A stretch of 5,324 nt of DNA from Oscillospiraceae bacterium. GTDB taxonomy: Bacteria > Bacillota > Clostridia > Oscillospirales > Oscillospiraceae. A program made the translations under genes and the position numbers. The notes under the pieces were generated by a model, which saw only the letters and a list, made by a program, of their open reading frames with translations, had not been told where the DNA came from and did not search any database. Positions 1 to 5,324 of the stretch are shown here, in pieces. The stretch covers positions 1 through 5,324 of the forward strand of contig JAHHRR010000075.1 in assembly GCA_020025655.1 (NCBI GenBank), read 5' to 3'. How positions within the stretch are numbered: position 1 is the stretch's first letter; every line of letters begins with the position of its first letter.

Positions 1-15
1 GCTCAGCCTGTTTTT

Positions 16-1020
16 TTATTTTTCTATAAAGAGCTTTAGAATCTGAACTGCATTTGCAGCTGCGCCTTTTCTGATCTGGTCACCGCAGCACCAGAGACAA
101 AGTCCGTTTTCATCGGTGAGATCTTCACGGATTCTGCCCACCCATACAAGATCCTGATTTCCGGTATCAAGCGGGGTAGGATAGTTTCTGCCCTCGTAAT
201 CCTCAATAAGCTTTACACCGGGATAATTTCTCACAGCCTCTTTTGCCTCCTCAACGGAAATTTTCCGTTCGGTACGGACAGTGAGTGAAATTGAATGTGA
301 GCGCATAACAGGGACTCTTACGCAGGTGCAGCTGACTTTAAGGTCAGGATTGTGGAGGACTCTTCTGCCCTCGTTCTGCATTTTCATTTCCTCATCGGTG
401 TAGAGATTGGGAAGATAATCTCCTATGCAGGGAATAACATTCATTGCAATCTGAGTGGGGAAAACCTTGCATTCAGGCTTTTTACCCTCTGCAATATCCT
501 TGAGCTGACTCTCCAGCTCCACAAGGCCGCCCTGTCCCGCTCCGGATACAGCCTGATAGGTGCAGGCAACTATGGACTTGATCGGTGAAAGCTTTGCAAT
601 TCCGGCAAGTGCCATGAAGCTTATTGTGGATGAGCAGTTGGGATTTGCAATAATGCCCTTGTTATTAAATGCATCTTCACCGTTAATCTCAGGTACTACC
701 AGAGGAACCTCAGGGTCCATTCTGAAAGCAGAGCTGTTATCAATATATACAGCACCGCTTTTAACAATAGCGGGGGCAAACTTCTTGCTCATACCGTTTT
801 TAACGGCGCCAAGCACAAAATCCATACCTTCGAAGCTGCTTTCCGCAGCTTCCTCGATAAGAACATCCTGACCTCTGAATTTAACAAAACCGCCGGCAGA
901 TTTTGCGCTGGCAAGAGGAAGAAGTTTTCCCACGGGAATATTATATTCCTCCAGAACCTTCAGCATTTCTCTGCCTACTGCACCGGTTGCACCAAGTATA
1001 GCTATATTGTAATTTTTCAT
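16..1020 (-). CDS. asd: Aspartate-semialdehyde dehydrogenase
   Basis: This cytosolic enzyme reduces aspartyl-4-phosphate to aspartate semialdehyde with NADPH, the branch point to lysine/diaminopimelate and to homoserine. The 334-residue product has the normal family length. Visible signatures are the N-terminal Rossmann loop GATGAVG (residues 10-16), the ASAKSAG stretch (37-43) where the family usually has ASxRSAG near the NADP 2'-phosphate, DNSSAFRMD (94-102), and the nucleophile Cys129 in NPNCSS. Also visible are Gln156 in YQAVSGAG, the RSHS motif with the acid/base His242, GNQDLVWVGRIR (287-298) and the C-terminal DQIRKGAAANAVQ helix (314-326). The start is supported by TCCTCCT at 1028-1034 (AGGAGGA on the coding strand), 7 nt upstream of ATG. 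It is the last visible gene of hom-lysC-asd, 18 bp after lysC. One oddity is GAVKN at residues 71-75, where many homologues have an SAGG-like loop. Its stop lies 15 bp from the window edge, so no terminator can be judged. Confidence 0.97.
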   Translation of the reverse strand: MKNYNIAILGATGAVGREMLKVLEEYNIPVGKLLPLASAKSAGGFVKFRGQDVLIEEAAESSFEGMDFVLGAVKNGMSKKFAPAIVKSGAVYIDNSSAFRMDPEVPLVVPEINGEDAFNNKGIIANPNCSSTISFMALAGIAKLSPIKSIVACTYQAVSGAGQGGLVELESQLKDIAEGKKPECKVFPTQIAMNVIPCIGDYLPNLYTDEEMKMQNEGRRVLHNPDLKVSCTCVRVPVMRSHSISLTVRTERKISVEEAKEAVRNYPGVKLIEDYEGRNYPTPLDTGNQDLVWVGRIREDLTDENGLCLWCCGDQIRKGAAANAVQILKLFIEK

Positions 1021-1038
1021 TTTTTAATCCTCCTGAAT

Positions 1039-2352
1039 TTATCCCGCAAAGCCTTCATAAAGGACTTTGATTGCTGTTTCAAACTGAGCGTTTTCAACGC
1101 CTACCATGATAGAAAGTTCATCTGCGCCCTGAGCGATTATGCGTATATTTACACCGTTATCGCCGAGAGCCTTAAAAAGTCTGCCCGATGTACCCGGGCG
1201 GAACGTCATTTTACGTCCTACCGCAGCCACAAGTGCAAGCCCCTCCTGCATATAAACCCTGTCCGGACGGCAGGTTTTTTTAATATCTGCCGCTATATCG
1301 TAAACCGCATCCCCCATTGCAGTAGTTGATGCGACTATTGCAAAGGAATCCAGCCCTAAATCTATATGCTCAACCGGCACCTTATATTTATCAAATATAT
1401 CGAGTACCTGTCTTAAAGTCACGCTGACATTTATATTTCTCTTATTAACAGTTATTACACTGAAATTCTTTCTGCCTGCAATACCGGTAATAGGTCTGTC
1501 TGCGCCTGCATTTTCATCAACACTTTCAACGATCATTGTACCGGGATGCTCCGGATCATTTGTATTTCTGATATTCAGTGCAATTCCCCGCTCTTTTACG
1601 GGCATTATCGACTCTTCATGGAGTACGGATGCGCCCATAAAAGCCAGTTCTCTGAGCTCTGCATAGGTTAATTTTGAAATTGATTTCGGCTTATCCACAA
1701 TTCTGGGGTCTGCCATAAGGATGCCTGAAACATCTGTCCAGTTTTCATAAACATCTGCATCAACTGCCGCCGAGGCAATGGCTCCGCTTATATCGCTTCC
1801 GCCTCTGCTCATTATTTTAATTCTGCCGCCGGCAAGACTGCCGTAAAAGCCGGGGATTACTATTTTCCCATACTTTTCGAGGGCTTCTTTTATGGCTGCA
1901 TCTGTTTTATCCCGATCGATCTGACCGTCAATTCCGAAGAAGAAGCAGTCAGCCGCATCAACAAAGGTGAAGCCCAGAAACTCCGCCATAAGTCTTGCGG
2001 TAAAATATTCGCCTCTTGATACAAGCTCATCTACGCTCATATCCCTGTTGAGCCGTGCACGGAGTGCATCAAAATCACGCTTCACATCGTATTCAAGGTT
2101 TAAATCCTCTTTTATTTCCACAAAGCGGCTTTCGATGGAATCCATTATTTCATCACAGCTGACACCGTATTCAAGGTGTGCATGGCACAGATACAGAAGA
2201 TCCGTCATTTTGTGGTCATCCTTGTTTCTCTTGCCTGCTGCCGACACAACAACAAGACGTCTTGAACTGTCGCTGTCTATAATTTTTTTAACCTTTTTAA
2301 ACTGTTCGGCACCTGCAACCGAGGAACCGCCGAACTTTGCAACTTTAAGCAT
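1039..2352 (-). CDS. lysC: Aspartate kinase, monofunctional, with two C-terminal ACT domains (YclM/ThrD-like)
   Basis: This enzyme phosphorylates aspartate to 4-aspartyl phosphate, the committed step of the aspartate family. The 437-residue product has an N-terminal amino-acid kinase domain (about 1-280). Its signatures are KFGGSSVAG with Lys6, SRGEYFTARL (112-121, Glu115), IPGFYGS (166-172), SRGGSDISGAIAS (182-194), WTDVSGILMADPRIV (205-219) and MGASVLHEESIMPV (239-252). Two ACT repeats follow, at about 297-365 and 372-437, the second ending in the typical AQGADELSIMVGVE strand. One continuous chain with both halves and an early Lys-Phe-Gly-Gly-Ser resembles the Bacillus YclM (ThrD, AK III) class. 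It does not look like the Corynebacterium/LysC class, whose regulatory subunit is made from an internal start. YclM-type kinases are known to be feedback-inhibited by lysine and threonine, but here that is inferred. It starts 2 bp after hom, and its Shine-Dalgarno site lies inside the last codons of hom, which suggests translational coupling. No lysine riboswitch is visible upstream. A symbol of thrD/yclM would be equally defensible. Confidence 0.95.
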   Translation of the reverse strand: MLKVAKFGGSSVAGAEQFKKVKKIIDSDSSRRLVVVSAAGKRNKDDHKMTDLLYLCHAHLEYGVSCDEIMDSIESRFVEIKEDLNLEYDVKRDFDALRARLNRDMSVDELVSRGEYFTARLMAEFLGFTFVDAADCFFFGIDGQIDRDKTDAAIKEALEKYGKIVIPGFYGSLAGGRIKIMSRGGSDISGAIASAAVDADVYENWTDVSGILMADPRIVDKPKSISKLTYAELRELAFMGASVLHEESIMPVKERGIALNIRNTNDPEHPGTMIVESVDENAGADRPITGIAGRKNFSVITVNKRNINVSVTLRQVLDIFDKYKVPVEHIDLGLDSFAIVASTTAMGDAVYDIAADIKKTCRPDRVYMQEGLALVAAVGRKMTFRPGTSGRLFKALGDNGVNIRIIAQGADELSIMVGVENAQFETAIKVLYEGFAG

Positions 2353-2354
2353 TC

Positions 2355-3503
2355 TTACTCCCCTATTGCGGCAAAGAATACCTCTCCGCCGTCCTCTCTG
2401 ATCTTTTTAACTGTCTCATGCATTTCAAGCACTGACATGGACTTTGTAATAATTCTTGCAATGCCGTTTTCGGTTTCAACTGATTCAGCTGCAACGCAGG
2501 CTGACATTTTTTCCGGAAGTCTGATATAATACCGATGGAAGTATTTATCGTTTTCGGCCTTCACGGCTCTGCATTCTTTTCTGAGCATATACATTCTGCC
2601 GGAAGCGATTCCGCTTAAATCACGCAGAACAGCAGATGCAGTAGGATATCTGCCTGCGCCCTGTCCCATAAGTGAAATTCTGCCGGAGTTTCTGCCTTCA
2701 TAGCAGGCCATGTTGAAGTTTTGAAGCACAGAGCACTCAGGAGCACCTTCCGGGAACAGAACAGGCTCTACATAGGCGTAAACACCGCCGTTTTCAGTTT
2801 TACCGCCGTTAACCATAAGGCGGCAGGTATATCCTTTAGACATAAAATGCTTAACATCCTGAGAACTTATATTTTCAATTCCCTCGTTTAAGAGCCCCTC
2901 CGCAGGGAGCATATCGTAAGAAACCGCACAGGCCAGCATAATCTTTCTCAGTGCATCCATGCCTGATACATCAGCAGTGGGGTCTGCCTCTGCGTATCCG
3001 AGCCTCTGAGCGTCTCTGAGAGCATCTTCATATTCAAGGCCAAGTCTCTGCATGGAATCCAGCATATAATTCGTAGTGCCGTTTAAAATGCCGCTCAGCG
3101 AAATTATTTCATCGCTCTCTCTTGCTATCGACAGATTGTGCAGATAAGGAACTGCACCGCCGCAGGCAGCACTAAAAAGAAAGCCCACATTATTTTCATA
3201 GGCAATTTTTGAAAGCTCAATTCCCTTTGCGGCAACCAGTGCCTTATTTGAAGTTACAAAATGTTTTCCCGCTCTTAATGCAGCTGCGGCATAGCTGAAC
3301 GCAGGCTCAATGCCGCCCATAACCTCTGCGACTGCGTCTATCTCAGGATCGTTCACTATCTCTTCAATGGATGTTCGTTTAAAGGCTGTATCATTTTTTC
3401 CGGGTCGGACAAGAACTGTTCCCTGCTCCATACCCTCTGCATTTTTAAGCATCTCAAATACTCCGACGCCAACAGTGCCGAAGCCCAATACTGCAACCTT
3501 CAT
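2355..3503 (-). CDS. hom: Homoserine dehydrogenase with a shortened, degenerate ACT tail
   Basis: This enzyme reduces aspartate semialdehyde to homoserine with NAD(P)H, the entry to threonine and methionine. The 382-residue product has a Rossmann domain with GFGTVGVGV (7-15) and the cofactor/substrate motif TSNKALVAAKG (84-94, Lys87). The catalytic domain has GILNGTTNYML (138-148), GYAEADPTADVSGMDALRK (169-187, with Asp183 and the likely catalytic Lys187) and QGAGRYPTASAVLRDL (281-296). Family members of the usual three-domain type run to about 430 residues and end in a full ACT domain. Here only about 60 residues follow the catalytic part. They begin YYIRLP and end VKKIREDGGEVFFAAIGE, but lack the D-x-P-G-V-L-A type loop expected after the first ACT strand. 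The start at 3503 is preferred over the in-frame ATG at 3572: the protein then begins exactly at the Rossmann strand MKVAVLGFG, and CCTCC at 3511-3515 (GGAGG on the coding strand) sits 7 nt upstream. It is the first gene of the minus-strand operon. Confidence 0.96.
   Translation of the reverse strand: MKVAVLGFGTVGVGVFEMLKNAEGMEQGTVLVRPGKNDTAFKRTSIEEIVNDPEIDAVAEVMGGIEPAFSYAAAALRAGKHFVTSNKALVAAKGIELSKIAYENNVGFLFSAACGGAVPYLHNLSIARESDEIISLSGILNGTTNYMLDSMQRLGLEYEDALRDAQRLGYAEADPTADVSGMDALRKIMLACAVSYDMLPAEGLLNEGIENISSQDVKHFMSKGYTCRLMVNGGKTENGGVYAYVEPVLFPEGAPECSVLQNFNMACYEGRNSGRISLMGQGAGRYPTASAVLRDLSGIASGRMYMLRKECRAVKAENDKYFHRYYIRLPEKMSACVAAESVETENGIARIITKSMSVLEMHETVKKIREDGGEVFFAAIGE
2358..2364 (-). 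promoter_or_regulatory. Ribosome binding site of lysC, inside the 3' end of hom
   Basis: CTCCCCT on the plus strand reads AGGGGAG on the coding strand, 5 nt before the lysC ATG. It overlaps the last hom codons, and the hom TAA stop (2355-2357) falls between it and the start codon. Ribosomes finishing hom would therefore uncover or reload directly onto lysC. The position also fixes the lysC start. Confidence 0.7.
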
Positions 3504-3510
3504 AAAAAAA

Positions 3511-3515
3511 CCTCC
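3511..3515 (-). promoter_or_regulatory. Ribosome binding site that fixes the hom start
   Basis: The coding strand reads GGAGG, followed by seven T residues and then the ATG at 3503. The upstream in-frame ATG at 3572 has no comparable purine-rich site and lies in the promoter core. This decides the start in favour of a 382-residue protein. Confidence 0.85.
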
Positions 3516-3521
3516 ATTTTT

Positions 3522-3544
3522 AGTGTCCGTCGTAAAAAGACACT
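3522..3544 (-). repeat. Short inverted repeat in the hom leader
   Basis: AGTGTC (3522-3527) and GACACT (3539-3544) are perfect 6-bp arms around an 11-nt loop, within the predicted hom 5' leader and just upstream of its ribosome binding site. It could be a weak mRNA hairpin or another pair of operator half-sites, because both arms contain the AGTGT pentamer. It has no terminator-like U run that would stop transcription before hom. The A/T content nearby makes a functional RNA structure uncertain. Confidence 0.35.
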
Positions 3545-3595
3545 TGTTTTTTGTCTGGAGACAGTGTATCATAAGGCAAGGCGAATTACAAGTGT
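3540..3595. promoter_or_regulatory. Candidate operator: 8-bp inverted repeat spanning both promoters
   Basis: ACACTTGT (3540-3547) and its exact reverse complement ACAAGTGT (3588-3595) are separated by 40 bp. Each arm holds the first bases of one promoter's -35 element. Between them is a second short palindrome, TGTCT-GG-AGACA (3552-3563), directly followed by GTGT. The pentamer AGTGT, in either orientation, occurs at 3522-3526, 3540-3544, 3563-3567 and 3591-3595. A regulator binding these half-sites would cover both promoters at once. The neighbouring HTH-ACT protein is the natural candidate, but binding is inference only. Confidence 0.45.
3544..3572 (+). promoter_or_regulatory. Predicted sigma-A-type promoter of the HTH-ACT gene and thrC
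   Basis: The sequence shows TTGTTT (3544-3549), a 17-nt spacer and TATCAT (3567-3572). This predicts a start near 3579 and a leader of about 53 nt to the ATG at 3632. The -35 is embedded in the ACACTTGT repeat arm. The -10 is the same AT-rich core used by the divergent hom promoter, so polymerase probably cannot occupy both at once. Confidence 0.6.
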
Positions 3596-3598
3596 TAA
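3563..3598 (-). promoter_or_regulatory. Predicted sigma-A-type promoter of hom-lysC-asd
   Basis: Two overlapping readings exist on the minus strand. The first is TTGTAA (3591 to 3586), a 17-nt spacer and TACACT (3568 to 3563). The second is TTAACA (3598 to 3593), a 19-nt spacer and TATGAT (3573 to 3568). The first has ideal spacing and 4/6 matches in each hexamer; the second has 5/6 matches in each but a long spacer. Either predicts a transcript starting around 3556-3561, with a leader of about 50-60 nt before hom. That is too short for a T-box or lysine riboswitch. The promoter occupies the same DNA as the plus-strand promoter. Confidence 0.55.
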
Positions 3599-3631
3599 TT
3601 TAGTGAATTAGTTATTTAGGGGGATTTACCA

Positions 3632-4069
3632 ATGCTTGACAATTATCTTATCATCCACAAAAGCATATTGCCTGAATATTACGAAAAGGTACTTGAAGTA
3701 CGTCATTTAATGGAAAGCGGAAGGATTAAGGAGGTAAGTCAGGCAGTAAAGCAGGTGGGTATATCCAGAAGCACCTATTACAAATACAAGGATTTTATAT
3801 ACGAGCCTTCGGATTTAAGTCAGGGCAGAAAAGCAGTTATTTCCGTAATGCTTGCACACGAGACCGGCGTTCTGAGTTCGCTGCTTACTAAAATCTCAGC
3901 CGCAGGCGCAAGTGTTTTTGCTATTACTCAAAGCCCGCCCATTCACACCATGGCAAGTGTTACAATAACCTTGGATATAAGCTCCATGCACGGCTCTGTA
4001 AAAGAGCTTATCGATGAAATCGGAAAAATCTCCGGTGCTGAGAATCCCAGAATTTTAGCAGTAGAGTAA
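3632..4069 (+). CDS. thrR: HTH-ACT protein of the PheB/ThrR family (UPF0735), probable threonine-pathway regulator
   Basis: This 145-residue protein has the family's usual length and two-part build. The N-terminal helical part (about 1-60) contains an HTH-like segment, VSQAVKQVGISRSTYYKYKD (35-54). The C-terminal part (about 68-143) is one ACT domain, with the first strand AVISVML, the turn HETGVLSSLL (76-85), and the later strand ASVTITLDIS. ACT domains commonly bind amino acids. Databases name the family PheB, after its place beside pheA in Bacillus. From memory, the Bacillus subtilis protein was later shown to be ThrR, a DNA-binding repressor of hom-thrCB and of the aspartokinase gene thrD. 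Here it sits upstream of thrC (13 bp gap) and divergent from hom-lysC-asd, exactly the genes such a repressor would control. The start is supported by AGGGGGA at 3618-3624, 8 nt upstream. It has no catalytic motifs. The family call is firm; the regulatory role is transferred from the homologue, and threonine as ligand is inferred. Confidence 0.88.
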   Translation: MLDNYLIIHKSILPEYYEKVLEVRHLMESGRIKEVSQAVKQVGISRSTYYKYKDFIYEPSDLSQGRKAVISVMLAHETGVLSSLLTKISAAGASVFAITQSPPIHTMASVTITLDISSMHGSVKELIDEIGKISGAENPRILAVE

Positions 4070-4074
4070 GGAGG
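4068..4074 (+). promoter_or_regulatory. Ribosome binding site of thrC, overlapping the upstream stop codon
   Basis: AAGGAGG begins within the TAA stop of the HTH-ACT gene and ends 8 nt before the thrC ATG at 4083. It is a near-perfect Shine-Dalgarno site. Its overlap with the stop supports a single two-gene transcript with coupled translation. Confidence 0.75.
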
Positions 4075-4082
4075 AAAATACA

Positions 4083-5324
4083 ATGAACTACAAAAGCACC
4101 CGAAGCAGCATCACAGCCGACAGCAGAAACGCCGTTTTACAGGGTATCGCTCCTGACGGCGGATTATATATAGACCCCGAGCTTGGAACGAGAGAATTTG
4201 ACTGGAGACATTGTCTGGAGCTTGAACCGCTCGATATGGCAGCAATGATATTAAAGCATACCCTCCCCGATTTTGAAGGTATGGACAGTCTTGTAAAGAA
4301 AGCATATGACGGCAAGTTCTCCGCACCCGAGCTTACTCCGCTTGTGGACGCAGGCGAGGATTATGTACTGGAGCTGTTTCACGGCCCCACCTGTGCATTT
4401 AAGGACGTAGCCCTTTCAATGCTTCCGCAGCTCATCACCTCCGCAAGAGAGCAGGAGCATATTGACGATAAAATAGTGATTCTTACCGCAACCTCCGGCG
4501 ATACAGGCAAGGCCGCACTTGAAGGCTTCCACGATGTAGACGGTACAGGAATAATTGTTTTCTATCCCTCCGACGGTGTCTCTCCTGTTCAGAAGGCACA
4601 GATGGTAAGCCAGAGCGGCAAAAATGTTAAAGTCTGCGCCGTGAAAGGCAATTTTGACGACTGCCAGAGAGGCGTGAAAGAGGCTTTTGCGGAAATCAAT
4701 TCAAAAGAACTCCTTAACGGTAAAGGCATCCGTCTTTCCTCTGCAAATTCAATCAATATCGGCAGACTCGCTCCTCAGATAGTTTATTATTTTATAGCCT
4801 ATGCAGCCCTTATAAAAAAGGGCAGAATTGCAATCGGCGATGAAGTAGACTTCGTTGTTCCCACCGGCAACTTCGGTGATATTCTGGCAGGATATTACGC
4901 AAAACTCATGGGTCTGCCCGTAGGAACACTGGTGTGTGCGTCAAATGCAAACAAGGTTCTCACTGACTTTATCCGCACAGGCGTTTATGACAGGAACCGA
5001 AGATTTATAAAAACAAGCTCTCCCTCAATGGATATTCTGGTTTCTTCCAATCTCGAAAGACTTTTGTATTACGCAGCCGAGGGAAACAGCGAGTATGTCA
5101 AATCCGCCATGGATTCTCTCTCCGCATGGGGAACCTTCCGTCTTGATCTGGACACTCTCCTGAATGTTCAGGAGAGCATTGAAGGCTATTGCTGCAACGA
5201 AGATGAAACCGCAAAAACCATAAATAAAGTCTGGCATGAAAGAGCATATCTCTGCGACCCTCATACAGCCGTGGCATTTTATGTAGCCGAAGAATACAAG
5301 AAAAACCGCTGGGGCAATGCGCCT
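4083..5324 (+). CDS. thrC: Threonine synthase (3' end beyond window)
   Basis: This PLP enzyme converts O-phosphohomoserine to threonine. The frame is open for 414 codons to the window edge with no stop, and roughly 60-90 C-terminal residues are probably missing, since the long-form family is often near 490. It opens with MNYKSTRSS, then GIAPDGGLYIDPEL (21-34). The PLP lysine is Lys107 in LELFHGPTCAFKD. The phosphate and substrate loops ILTATSGDTGKAAL (133-146) and FYPSDGVSPVQKAQM (160-174) follow, then SSANSINIGRLAPQIVYYF (219-237) and VPTGNFGDILAGYYAKLMGLP (259-279). Later come SPSMDILVSSNLERLLYY (313-330) and DPHTAVAFYVAEEY (392-405). This order matches the fungal/E. coli-type (long) threonine synthase rather than the short Bacillus type. 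It lies 13 bp after the HTH-ACT gene, in the same operon. Homoserine kinase, its substrate supplier, may follow downstream. Confidence 0.96.
   Translation, partial: MNYKSTRSSITADSRNAVLQGIAPDGGLYIDPELGTREFDWRHCLELEPLDMAAMILKHTLPDFEGMDSLVKKAYDGKFSAPELTPLVDAGEDYVLELFHGPTCAFKDVALSMLPQLITSAREQEHIDDKIVILTATSGDTGKAALEGFHDVDGTGIIVFYPSDGVSPVQKAQMVSQSGKNVKVCAVKGNFDDCQRGVKEAFAEINSKELLNGKGIRLSSANSINIGRLAPQIVYYFIAYAALIKKGRIAIGDEVDFVVPTGNFGDILAGYYAKLMGLPVGTLVCASNANKVLTDFIRTGVYDRNRRFIKTSSPSMDILVSSNLERLLYYAAEGNSEYVKSAMDSLSAWGTFRLDLDTLLNVQESIEGYCCNEDETAKTINKVWHERAYLCDPHTAVAFYVAEEYKKNRWGNAP

Noticed and set aside
352..871. Plus-strand ORFs of 78 and 103 residues opposite asd.
   Set aside because: Both are shadows of asd, whose motifs run continuously through this interval.
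1967..2401. A 144-residue plus-strand ORF opposite lysC.
   Set aside because: Its serine/arginine/leucine-rich composition is typical of an antisense frame, and lysC is strongly conserved in that region.
3500..3517. A five-codon leader ORF (ATG GAG GTT TTT TTA TGA) on the minus strand whose stop overlaps the hom start.
   Set aside because: It has no ribosome binding site of its own and contains the hom Shine-Dalgarno sequence. It has no threonine or isoleucine codons that would suggest attenuation, so it is probably chance.
3501..3572. A longer hom beginning at the ATG at 3572, adding 23 N-terminal residues.
   Set aside because: The extra residues do not resemble the family, the ATG lies in the promoter core, and no ribosome binding site precedes it. 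The start at 3503 has GGAGG 7 nt upstream and begins at the Rossmann strand.
3310..3603. A 97-residue plus-strand ORF opposite the 5' end of hom and running through the promoter region.
   Set aside because: It is antisense to the Rossmann motif of hom, crosses the divergent promoters and has no convincing ribosome binding site.
3586..3617. An alternative plus-strand promoter reading TTACAA with a TA-rich -10 nearer the HTH-ACT gene.
   Set aside because: The -10 candidates are poor or badly spaced, and the start would fall on or past the ribosome binding site.
4088..4326. Two overlapping minus-strand ORFs of 71-75 residues opposite the start of thrC.
   Set aside because: They are antisense shadows of a clearly conserved thrC reading frame, with no recognisable protein features.
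5025..5264. A 79-residue minus-strand ORF opposite thrC with a hydrophobic stretch.
   Set aside because: The thrC frame is conserved and open across it. The hydrophobic run is a by-product of antisense codons.

Overview
The window carries the aspartate-family (threonine/lysine/methionine precursor) amino acid pathway, arranged as two divergent transcription units around one short control region. Protein sequences, strong AGGAGG-type Shine-Dalgarno sites, a YclM-type aspartate kinase and a stand-alone PheB/ThrR-type ACT protein point to a Bacillota organism. It is most likely a Clostridia member of the Oscillospiraceae/Ruminococcaceae kind, judged from family resemblance only. Base composition looks uniform and moderate. 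There are no mobile elements, CRISPR repeats, tRNA or rRNA, and all five genes look intact apart from the cut at the right edge.

Layout: the minus-strand unit reads hom (start at 3503, not the longer ORF start at 3572), lysC and asd. The hom-lysC gap is 2 bp and the lysC-asd gap is 18 bp, so this is almost certainly one operon. The plus-strand unit reads a 145-residue HTH-ACT protein (PheB/ThrR, UPF0735) and then thrC, which is open to the window end (414 codons seen, C-terminus missing). The 128 bp between hom and the HTH-ACT gene are the only intergenic space of any size.

Together the enzymes are aspartate kinase (aspartate to aspartyl phosphate), aspartate-semialdehyde dehydrogenase, homoserine dehydrogenase and threonine synthase. 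Homoserine kinase (thrB), needed between Hom and ThrC, is not in the window.

The most interesting part is 3520-3600. Two divergent promoters overlap almost completely: the same AT-rich core reads as a -10 on both strands, and each -35 is embedded in one arm of an 8-bp inverted repeat (ACACTTGT...ACAAGTGT). The pentamer AGTGT/ACACT occurs four times in this stretch. Next to it lies a gene for a small protein with an HTH-like segment and an ACT (amino-acid-sensing) domain. The Hom beside it has a shortened C-terminus in which the usual ACT domain looks degenerate. My inference is a threonine-responsive local switch, with the HTH-ACT protein as autoregulator of both arms. This would be a variation on the Bacillus subtilis ThrR system rather than a wholly new system.
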